A stretch of 64,000 nucleotides of DNA from assembly GCA_963082875.1 (NCBI GenBank), contig OY720097.1, positions 6,208,501-6,272,500 of the forward strand, read 5' to 3'. The translations under genes and the position numbers were made by a program. Source of the DNA: Corella eumyota (lineage: Eukaryota; Chordata; Ascidiacea; Phlebobranchia; Corellidae). Positions 13,201-24,300 of this stretch are shown here, piece after piece. Within the stretch, counting starts at the first letter, position 1. Each line of letters starts with the position of its first letter. The notes beneath the pieces are model-generated. The model had not been told where the DNA came from, made no database searches, and was given only the letters and a program-made list of their open reading frames with translations.

Positions 13201-13915
13201 TAGATTCTCATGCAATATGATCAACTTTCCACTTCCCAGTCTCCATTCAGCTTTGAACCTAGTTTCTTGAAAGATTTTCATATTTTTCCATCAGGTGGAG
13301 CCTTTGCAGCACAAACAAATGATGGTTACGGGGTGTATTATCTATTTCTTGGCGAAAATCACAGTAAGTATAGTCAAAAAGACATATTTAAATTAAAAAA
13401 AAAGGGAAAAAAGTTGGTTTTTAAGGTTTTTTAAAGACTTGAATAAAAAAGTAAAAATTTAGCAATTAAAACAAAGCTTGTGTAGATTTTTTTTTATTTT
13501 TGGGATTTTTTGTAATAAACTGCCTTTTCTTTTTAACAAACTAATTTAACGAACTTGATATTTTTAAACCAAGGTTCATTTCAAGTTTATATTTGTGTAA
13601 CCTTGAAACATGTGTTTATTTAAACAACTCAAATAGTGTGGTTTACAAAACTATTCAACTTTTACATACGTAACTAGATTACAAAATAAACACTTACCCT
13701 AACATATATTTAAACGGGGTTAACGTTAATTTGGTTAATTGGTTTATTCAATTTGCATTTAAAATATTCAGTAATGGCTAAAATGGGAATTTTTTTTAAC
13801 AGTGACAGTTCACGTTAGCAGTTACAACAGCTGTCCTGACACAAGCTCGACAAAATTCGGAGAAGTTTTACAACAATCAATGGCTGATATGAGAAGCCTT
13901 TTGTCGAAAAAGTAG
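7206..13915 (+). CDS. CPT1: Carnitine O-palmitoyltransferase 1
   Basis: Transfers long-chain acyl groups from CoA to carnitine at the mitochondrial outer membrane, the gate to beta-oxidation. Exons: 7206-7483, 7691-7727, 8113-8222, 8328-8444, 8542-8615, 9127-9263, 9410-9549, 9880-10060, 10387-10485, 10644-10778, 11038-11214, 11662-11822, 11957-12023, 12382-12561, 13204-13363, 13803-13915. This gives 721 residues; every phase fits. Two membrane segments lie near residues 12-32 and 60-79, as in CPT1 and not CPT2. The catalytic histidine is in IEHTTAD at about residue 430. Other family blocks are [46 protein letters not shown] and DDGYGV-like NDGYGVYYL. The start is fixed by an in-frame stop at 7164-7166 downstream of the splice acceptor, so the first 45 or so residues of vertebrate CPT1, which mediate malonyl-CoA control, are absent in this form. 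Confidence 0.95.
7905..8029 (+). ncRNA. Candidate structured RNA (H/ACA-like) in CPT1 intron 2
   Basis: TTCAAGGACT at 7908-7917 pairs perfectly with AGTCCTTGAA at 7950-7959, with an inner TTACC/GGTGA stem. A second hairpin follows, with TTGGC/GCCA at its base and AGGTTGTG-TTT pairing with AAAGCGACCT. An ACA triplet lies at its 3' side. Two hairpins in an intron suggest an H/ACA snoRNA, but I find no good H box (ANANNA) between them and the first pocket is lopsided. Confidence 0.35.
10070..10130 (+). repeat. Two-copy tandem repeat of about 30 bp
   Basis: The unit AAAAGTTTCT-ATTTTAGCATACTCTCTA occurs twice in a row just after the donor of CPT1 exon 8, with one base substituted between copies. 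It begins about ten bases inside the intron. Confidence 0.75.
12956..13041 (+). other. Possible cryptic or frame-breaking exon in CPT1
   Basis: An 86-base open stretch with a good acceptor (CACAG before 12956) and donor (GTAAGC after 13041). Its length would shift the frame of the next exon. Joining exon 12382-12561 straight to 13204 reproduces the family spacing up to LSTSQ, so it is left out of the main model. Confidence 0.3.
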
Positions 13916-15373
13916 TTTTATTACAGTGTTATGTTTGGCTTACTATATATTGAAGAAATTAAAAATTTTAGTTAATAATTTTAGAATGAAATTATAATAG
14001 GCCCAATTTTATTTAACCCAATACATTTTAATTCACTTTCTAGGTTGTTTTTAGTTAACTCTTTTCCTGTTTGTGTATTTATGTTACTTATTGTTCCTTT
14101 CAAACTATTTTGAAGTTATGTTCTTAAAAGTGTATTGCGCTATTAAACCGTACTAATATTACTAACCTGTTTTTATCATGACTATTTTACACAAAACTAA
14201 CATGTGTTCGAAATAAGTACTAATTCTTTTAACATATGCATTAAGGGTTCTTTCAAATTTTAAAAAGTACAAAAATGCCTTGAGATTTTAATTTCTAATT
14301 AGATTTTGTTTGTTCTATGCTCTTACGATTTTCTTAAAAAACTGTCTTTTTATTTACTTTCAACAAACATTAAAGTCGTACGTACATTAAGTAAATTTTA
14401 TTTTTATTGTGTGTTTTAAAATTAAGTTAAAATTTTAAAAGATTTGGGAAATATTTTAAATTTATTTCATTTTAAGTAATTTTCATTTATATAATATATA
14501 GCTACGTTATTGGTAAGAGCAAACTGGATAGGTAAGTATAAAATGGTGTTATTAAGAAAAGTTAAAAATATATCTATATAATAATTTATAGAGTTAGGTA
14601 GGATTGAACTTGCCACCTTTTTTGTTTTAAACTGGTATTCAATAAACGTTAACTGTGAATAATATAAAGCTATTTACAAGTTTTTCTTAAAAGTAACTAC
14701 GTAAACTTTAATAAATGTAAAATATTATAGTATTTTAAATAGCCACATCACTACTTTGACCTTACAAAACTTGTATTAAAAATTAAAAAAAATTGGCAAC
14801 TCTAGTAAAAATGTCGGGGTTTGCGTGACGTCACAAACAGTGCTTCCTTGAAAAAGTGCAACAGCACGAAGTGTGAATTGCTTTTTAAATCGATTTTCAT
14901 CGGCGTTTTAGTAATACTTTTCTTAAATATTACTATTAGAAATACTTTTATTTGATATAAGCGTAATAATGAAACTAAAATTACCTGCAAGATAGACGTA
15001 CGTGTTTAATTTTTAGTCTTTATTTAAAACTTCAAGTCGATCACAAAAAAGGTTTGTGACATTTTATTTTTTTGTCAGATATTATGTACAGATGTACAGC
15101 TACAATTTTTAAACTTTTTGTGTAAAAAGAGTTAACTAAATGTGTAACATAATTTGGCATTTTAAAATACTGAAATAACATGTGTCAGACGTCTGGACGT
15201 GTATTCTCTAAAATGTTTCCTGTTTGTGTTTTTAGTTATCAAATTAATTTTTTTTTTAATTTTGTTTTATGAACAACTTGATGTGGTTGCTTAAATAACA
15301 CTAATATTAATCAAAATATAATTATTTAAAATTGTTCAGGTTAATTTGAAAGTCCAAATTAAAACCGAAAAAA
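13916..15373. other. CPT1 3' end and SCAF4/8 upstream region
   Basis: The first part should be CPT1 3'UTR (an ATTAAA lies near 14141). The second part leads into SCAF4/8 and contains a CRE. Open frames here, such as 14802-14990 on the minus strand, have no recognisable content. Confidence 0.4.
14826..14833. promoter_or_regulatory. CRE (ATF/CREB-type) palindrome upstream of SCAF4/8
   Basis: Perfect TGACGTCA about 540 bp before the SCAF4/8 start codon, in a locally GC-richer patch. Binding is inferred from the motif only. Confidence 0.5.
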
Positions 15374-18300
15374 ATGGATGCAGTAAAATCATTTAACGAA
15401 GAGGTAAAAGAACTGTGTAATATGTTTAATATTCTTTTTACACTAGATTATAAAAGACAAAAATATTTTTAAAACAAGAATAAAACAAGTATTTAATGTG
15501 GTGTATTTTTTTGATATTTTAGCGTATTTTGTTAATTAATTACGTTAAGGAAATAACCTATCTGCCTAATGTAAAATTTAAAAAGATTTTTTGATTTAGG
15601 TGTTTTTTTTTTAAAAACCTTTTTTAATGTTTGTTTAGTTGTCCGGCATCTATGAAGCCAAGCCACCAATATCGAGGGCAAAAATGACCCTGCTAACTAA
15701 AAAAGCAATTAAGGGAATCAAATTTTACAAACACATAGTACAAAGTATGGAAAAGTTTGTTCAAAAGGTAAAAAATAATTTTTTTAAATGTCCATAAACT
15801 TTTCGGCTTTCTAATTTGCAATGATGATGTCAGATAGGGACAAATGATCAACATGATTATTCACATCTGTCACTGAGCAATGATTTTGCAATAACTATTT
15901 TAAATATTAATTACGCAGTTATGTCAATACAACAGCCACTATCAGTCAGATACTTTTTATGTGGGCCAAAATTATTGTTTCATTTTTTTGCTTAGTAAAT
16001 TACTTTAATAAGTAGTTCAAGTTATACCAATATATATTTAATTTCAAAATATCATTACAAGGTCATGATTTAAAATAAATTGCGTTTTTAGTGTCGACCT
16101 GAATACAAAGTTCCTGGGCTTTATGTTGTTGACTCAGTTGTAAGACAATCACGTCACCAATTCGGACCCGAAAAAGATGTTTTTATGCCCCGTTTATGTA
16201 AAAACATTATCAACACTTTTCAACATATTTATAAATGTCCAAATGAAGACAAGGTAATTTTGGGCATTATTTTTTTAAAACCTCAATATTAACAAAAACT
16301 ACTGAATTTTTGTACATATATATTTATATTAAAAATCTAGGTTTTACTTATTGTAAATTTTTTACAATCTTGCTATTTCTGTGATAAAAAAGGTTTAAAC
16401 TATATATGTTATGAAGATTGATGGACAATAGTTGTTACGTTAAAACTAACTGCCATTGGTGTTGTTCTTAATTTTCTACTTTAATATTTGTTTTGATCAT
16501 TTAATAGCTGGCAATTTTAAATGGTAACTGCACTTACTGACCAAGTAAAAAAATGCAGCCCATTTGGCGACACTCGACAAGTAAAAGAAGAATAATTTTA
16601 ATTTTTATTGTTTTAGCCTCGAATTCTGAGAGTTTTAAACTTGTGGCAGAAGAACAATGTTTTTCCACCTGAGGTTGTTCAACAACTGATGGTAATGGGA
16701 GGAGCTCCAACACCTGAGGGATCAAACATGGAAGATAACGAAGGACCATCCTCTTCCTTAGATATGGTAAACAGCAATTTTAATATCTGCAGAAATATTC
16801 ATTTTGAATAAAAAAACCTCTTTTATTGCGTTTTTTTAGTTTTGTTTAAATATATAGTAGTTTAGTTAATTAAATGGTCATGTTTATAAATTAAAATCCA
16901 TTTTTTTGTGTTCACAGAAATCTGAGGGAGCAGATGGACCGAATTTAACAAACTTGCTTGCTAATTTGTTGGCCAATCCTGATGCTGGTCAGATTAATAA
17001 CTTGGCAGGACTTTTATCTAGCTCACAACATAACCAATTACAGGGTTTACTCAAACAAGTTAAAGGCTCTGAAGAAGTAAGATATAATTTAATTAAAATT
17101 TGACCAATGTTTAAAATAATTAATTTAATAATATTTTTTTATAATTTGTATTTAAGTTGTTTTAATATTGATATAATCATTAAAAATGTTAAATTTCAGT
17201 TAAGCAAGCTTTTTCAGAAATTTAAAAATTAGATAAAAATAAATATATATAAAAGTTGTAATACTAACAGACGTTAAAAAAAGAATTGGAAAGTTAAATG
17301 CTTTAGTAGTGTACAGTGGTTAAGCTTTTACAACACAATTTACCTGTAATAAATTTAGCAAGGTTATTTTTGTTTGTATAAAGTGGAATTTATTAGAGTT
17401 AGAAGATGGTGAAGTTTATGAGAGATCAGACAGTTATAAAAAGGTAGGTTCGATTAAAGTTGATTTTTTTTTGTTTTTCTGAACCACAAAGTTTCTACCT
17501 TTTTAAAAATCAGCTTTAGAATAATAAGATTTTTTTACAAACTTAGAAATATATACCAAAGTTTATGTATATATATAAATTTAGTTTTGGCAAAGGCAAT
17601 GTATAAAGTCATTTTCTTGCAAACCTTGTTGTTTTGTTCTATTAAAATGTTAATTATTTAATAAACAGGACGGATTTTATATTGATTTTTTTAAATTGTG
17701 TTAAGGTACCCCAATCTAACAACAACAATGTTGGCAGCGGAATAAAAAGAGAAGAATCTTCAAATATTTTTCAACCATCCGATTCATCTCGTCAACTTCC
17801 TTTTTTACATTCTAACCAGGTCAATAAAAATTAACAAGATCTAAACGTTTTCATAGCATAATAAAACGTGTTAAACAGCTTTATGTAAATTTACAATGAT
17901 GATGTCAGATAGGGACAAATGATCAACATGATTTTTCACATCTGTCACTGAGTTTTAGTATTTTATCTCTGGTAAAAAATTAACAAACTATACCTGCCAT
18001 TAAGTTTGTTTTTGTTTAACAGGTGCCAGAAAGAAACCATCAACCTTCTTTTAATAGAGCAGTGTTAGATTTTGATTACAGTGATGATGAACAAACTCCT
18101 CCCAACTCCAATAATCATCAACCCCACCCACACATACCTGGTTTTGGTCAATTACCCAAATCTGACATGTAAGTAAATCGAAAAATTTTAGGTTGTTTCA
18201 TAAAAAAAATTATTTTTGTTTTTAAAAAAGTAAGGTTTATTTAATAAATCAGGAATAAATTTATTGTTTAAAAATGCCCAAAAAATATGTTTGTTATTAA

Positions 18301-21300
18301 TTTACTTTTATGCTTTCCAGAAAACCCTCTTTGTTGTCCAAACTTCCCACCCCTGATCAAATTCAAAAGTTGACAGGAATGGCTCCTGAAGGTTTCGATC
18401 GAATGAAAATGTTGGAGGAGGAACAGGAGATTTTTAACAAGCAAATTCAACAGTGAGTTTTAGATAAATAGTGACAAAATACCTCACCCATGGTCAATGA
18501 AATCTGCAATAATGTAGTTTTAATGACAAAAAAAAAAAAAAAAATTATTGATAGCTTGTTTTTAACAAACTAGCCAGTAATTTCATTTTATTAAATAATT
18601 ATCAGGTTATCTTCGAATTCGCTTGATCAAAAAAAAGGTGAATCAGGTCGCAAGAAAAGAAGTCGATCCCGCTCCAGGTATTTATATAACAAATTTATAA
18701 ATAATTCCTATAAAGTTTTTTATTTTCTTATATTTTGTAAGAAGAATGTTTTGTTATGCTCAAATTTCTTTGTTTTAGATCACTTTGTTTTAAATTACAA
18801 AATGAATTTCTTTGCTTTAGATCACATGATCGACATCGCCACCACCGTAGCAGCCACAGAAGTCACTCCAGGGAAAAAGGTCATCATCGCTCACGAAGAT
18901 CAAGGTCACGTGATCGGAGTAGGAGGTCGCGAAGGTCACGATCACATGAAAGAAGAAAAGAGAAGAATGGTCTTCCTCCATTAAAGGAAGGGTGCATAAG
19001 TGGTAAGAGTTTTTCGAAAACATATTTTAAAGTAGGAAGAATATTTTTTTAAGTGTTTATTATCATTTTAATGTTGGGAGCATGCACTTTGGCCTTTAGT
19101 TATACTAAACATTTCTTTATTTTTTTTCATTTTTTTAAATAGTTTGTACTACAACTTTATGGATTGGCAACATCTCCGCAAAAGTCATGCAACACGAATT
19201 GCAAAACTTGGTGGAGGAATTTGGAGCAGTGGAAACTCTTAATGTAAGTTTTTAATCAAGTTTTTTTTCCATTTGTGGTAAATTTTTATTTCATTAAGCA
19301 TTGTGTAAAAGTGTTTTGATTTGCTATGTTTTGATTTGCTCTAATTTAAATAAGAGTTTCTTAAAAATTGTTTTTAAAGATTATTGACTATTAGTTTTTT
19401 TTTTTAAACTTAATCTACAAAAATAGATGATTCCCCCACGAGGTTGTGCTTACGTTTGCATGAAGAACAGACTTGAAGCAGCCAAAGCCCTTCATAAAAT
19501 CCGTCACTACAGACTTGGTGGAAAGGTAATTTATGTTAACTGTTAGTTTATTGGTGTAATAATGATGACAATTCTAATCATGATGTAACACTGAGTGTTT
19601 GATCGATAGGACTGAATTACACTAAAAAAACATTTTAAATATTTCCTTTTTAAACTTTCATGTCAAAAAAATATATGTTATGTTCTTTTAAAAATTAGCC
19701 CTACAAATTTTCAATTTTCAATATTTTGTTTTTTTCCACAGTCGTTAAAATGTGACTGGGCCCCCAGTAAGGGTATGCCTGAGAAAGAAAAGGCAACATG
19801 GGTCAAGGAACATGGGGTTAACTATGTACCCCTTGAAGATCAACCCATGCAGATCAGGCAACTTACAATGTGGGGCTATATCGACGAAGAATCGCTACCC
19901 CTTGATAAAAAAGGTCTGAATAAACATATGTCTTTAATTTGTTTTAATTTAAATTTTTTTAAGCTGTTTTTTTGATGACTTTATTAGCTATCACAATGAT
20001 GATGTCAGATAGGGACAAATGATCAACATGATTATTCACATCTTTCACTGAGTGATTACATTTTTAAAACTAAGCCAAGCTCTTACATTTTAAAAAGTAT
20101 TTGACGTTTAAAGTTATAGCAAAAAGTATTTTTGTGTTAAGAAGTATAATTTTATAAAAATTTTCATTTTTTGTCTAGTATAATTTTAAAATTTAAATTT
20201 GTTTTTATTAGGTGAATTGCAAGCTATCATGGGTGAAAAAGAAGGCAAGAAACCTGAAGACAATGTTATGCTTGATCAACCAGTTCCTATGGGTGGTGCT
20301 CCCATGATTAGTGGTGGTATGCCATTTAATCCCGCCATGCCACATATGATGCCACAAAATGTTGCAATGGTGTCACGGCCACAAATGATGATACGACCCG
20401 GTTTTCAAGTTCAGGGAATAAGCCCCTTTGGTGGTATGCAGATTATTTAATTTTTATTGTGTTTTTGTAAAATTATGAGATTTATTTGTTTTATAAACCT
20501 TTAATTTGTTTATTTATCATATTAAAATAAAAACAAACTTTATCTAAATTTTATCAAAAATTGTCTTTGGTATCATTCTAGCGATGGGCTTTAGACCCCA
20601 ACAAATTCCCCAAGGCATAACCCCTGATCCTAAACCAAAAGAGGGTAACTCAACCCCTACTAATGATGAGCAATCAGATGATGCTAGACCTCCTGTAGGA
20701 ATTCCCCAGTCCCCATTTCAAGCACAACCCCAATTTGGTGCTGTATCAATGGCTCAAAGGTTTCCAGGACCAATGCCAATGCAGGTAGGTAGATAAATAA
20801 TTTTAAAGTGCACAAATGTTTTTTTTTTAATTGGCATACATGTAGACCACGGTGCAACTACACAGTGTTGTATTGTGGGGGATGATGTGATGCAACATTA
20901 AAATCTAGGGTTTCTGTTCTTATATTCTTATCTTGTTGGAATATGAAGTTGCCCAAACGCTAGACATTCAGTTATAAAACAGGATGTTGTATAAATGATT
21001 TTAACCATTTTTATTTCAACAAGATTGTATTTTTTTTTAGATAAGAATGATGCCCCAACAAATGATGGCCCCACCTCAGAGAATGGGGGTAATGCCCTTA
21101 AGAATGGGAATTCCCATGCAGCTAAGACCTGGGTTTCATCCACAATTACAAGCAAGGTAAAATTAAAGCTATCTAGACCCACTTAATATCAGATAATAAT
21201 AATTTTAAAGTTAATACTATATTAACATTTTCTATTGTTTTTTTTTTTTTAAATATGTTAAAGTTGTGTTTTTTTGTATAATGTAGTTGAAGTTTATTTT

Positions 21301-24300
21301 GTTATTTTGTAGAATGCCAATGCAAGGTCAAGCACACATGGTGTCAGGAGCCATGCCATCAACAATTCCAATGCACCAGGTATGTTAGCGGTTTAACAAC
21401 CAAGTCACTGAACTATTTGTAGCTATTTACAAATTTAAACACAGTTTACATGATATATAAACAAATATTTATGTAATTTTTTTAATATATGTACGCAAAT
21501 GTTGTATGACAAAAATTGTTTTATTAGTTACAGCAACAGCCTTTAAGGCCGCCACCCCAATTAGGAGGTTTTCCTATTCAAATGCAAAGATTTGCACAAC
21601 CAGCAATTTCTGAAGCAATTCCATCTGATATTGCAAATGAAAGGTACGCACAAATATAATCTTTTAAATTTTTTTTAGGGTATTTTGTATACATAGCAAT
21701 GATGAATTTTTTAGCACTAGAAATTATATTTCAATGAGTGTTTGATCGATAGGACTGAACTATGTTTGAAGTTATACTTATGGGTTTCTAATATGTTGGT
21801 AAATAGACTGATATGTTATTGTTAAATTAAAGGGATATAGAAGCTTCGGTGAGAGGAATAGAAAGGACTTTATCACATAGTCCTGGTAGGCAAAATGGTC
21901 CACCCCCGGTTTCTATTAATCGACAAATGAGTAATGAACGGCGAAATTCATTAGACAAACCTCCTATGTCAGCTGATGGGGAAAAGAGCCATATGGATTT
22001 TAATAAAATGAGACCACCCCACGAGATGAGGGGTGATAGACCTCCTCCAAGAGGGTTTAATGATCGACCTCCGATGCGTGGATTCGGAAACAGGCCCCCA
22101 AGGGAGTTTGGTGATAGACCGCCAGCACAAGGTGACAGAAACGGGAATTCTCCACCCCAAATGGGACAAGACAGAGGCCCGCCAAGAAACAATGAAGGCC
22201 CACCCTCCAGAGAAAATCGTCCAGGACGGGATTTTGATGGAGGGAGAGGTTTTAATCGGGATAGACCACCAAGAGACTTTGATCGACCTCCAAGAGACTT
22301 TGACAGGCGTCCTTCAGATTTGGACCGTCCTCGTGGGGGAAGAGATTTTGATCGGCCACCAAGAAATTTTGACCGTGATCGGGATTCAGAGCGTAAACGA
22401 GAAAGAGATCGAGATGGAGATAGAAAAGGTGATGATAGAAGAGATACCGACCGTAAGAGGGACCGCAGTAGAAGCAGAGATCGGGACAGGGGACGTGATA
22501 GAGACAGGGACAGAGATCGAAGGTAACAAAATACTATTTTTAATTCTTTGATGGTTTTAAGTAACTTTTTATAAAAATTGTATTCGTAACAAAATGTTCG
22601 AAATTTTAACTTTAACCTCACTCAATAGGGATGATAGATCTGGACGAGATGACAGACGAGATCGTGGTCCTCCTGGAAGATTTGGAGGTCGAGACCGAAG
22701 AGGGGGATTTGGTGGAGGTGGTTTTAGAGGCAGAGGTATGCTTGTATGTTACAGAAATATATGTGATATATACTTTAAGTTTTTGTTTTTATGTACAAAA
22801 ATTAATCAAAAAAGTTAATCTAGGTCGGGGTGGAGGAGGCCCAGGCAGAGGATTTAATCGCGATCGGTCACCCGAGGTTGATCCAGAAGAGGAAGAGTAC
22901 ATCCGAAAAAGAAAAGAGACCTTAAGAAAAAGGCATGAGGAGGAAGATCAATATGTTACGGAGGAAATTGATTTTACACAGTTTGGTCTTCCTGCTGGGT
23001 TTGGTGGCCCCATGGTATTTAATAGTGAAGGTAAAAACAAACTTGGTTTTATATTTTTCTTTTGATGTTAATATTTAATACAATGATGATGTCAGATAGG
23101 GACACTGATCAACATGATTATTCACATCTGTCACTGAGTAATGTTATTCAAATATATTTTGACTTAATTGTTATGTAAATTTTTAAACGTTAAAAAATAA
23201 CAATTTCAAAATTGACTTTTAGAGAGTGCTGCAAATGAGGCCAAAGAAAAAAAGGTATGCAATAGAAACACTGTTTTTAAATTATATTTAAAGTTTAAAA
23301 ACTTTGTATTAACAATTTTTTTTTATTATTTTGATTCAAAATTTAAAATTTCATTTTTAGGAAGATGAAGAAAGCAATAAACGAAGAAAGTGGTTGGATG
23401 AACAAAAAAGGTTGATATTTATTTTTATTTATATCTGAATACCTTATATTTTTATCATTAAAATTTAACAATGTTTTTGGTATTTACAGATCACGTAGAT
23501 CAAGAGATAGAAGTCCCCGAAAAGACAGGGACCGAGATAGGAACAGAGACCGGGATAGGAGTCGTGATAAGGATAGAAAGGAAAGTAGTCCAAAATCTAG
23601 TGCTAGTCCAAATGAAGAGGTTAAAACAGAAGGTTAGAAATCTAATTTTTTTAAATGGCATACATGTAGACCATGATGCAACTACACAGTGTTGTATTGT
23701 GGGGGATGATGTGATGCAACATTAAAACCGAGCGTTTCTGTTCTTATATTCTTATCTTGTTGGAATATGAAGTTGCCCAAATGCTGGACATTAGTTTTAA
23801 AACTTTATTGCTTTAATGTTATATATACAATTTTTTGCTTTTTTTTTATACTAAGGATTTTAGTTTAATTATTTTAATTCAATTATTTTATTTAGATAAA
23901 AACAAGGACAATGAAATTAAAGATGAGTCTGTTGAAGGTAATGCTTTTTAGTGATAACTTTACCGTTACTTTTTTATTTCTTTTAAAAATTAATCAACTC
24001 ATTCTCTTAATCTTAGTGGCTGGCACTGAAAATAAATCTCCACACAATGAGGAAACAAATGAAGAAAAGTCTAATGAAAGTCAATCTCCGAATATCGATA
24101 ATGTAGTTGAAAAACCTGACAATGGTAAATCTTCAAACACCTATGAAATGGATGAAAAATCTGATAAAAATGATAACCAAAGTGAAAATGAAAACAAAGT
24201 AACAGAAATGATTCCAGAAGATTTTTCTCCCAAGTCAGAACAATCTTTGGAACCTCTAACATCTGATGTTAACATAGAAGCTCCACCAGCAGAACTGTCA

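Noticed and set aside
22033-22551. 172-codon plus-strand frame
   Set aside because: Frame-shifted reading of the same repeat exon; splice phases on both sides support the other frame.
21827-22621. 264-codon minus-strand frame rich in Ser, Arg, Leu and Pro
   Set aside because: It is the antisense shadow of the Arg/Asp/Pro repeat exon of SCAF4/8; the periodic codons keep the other strand open.
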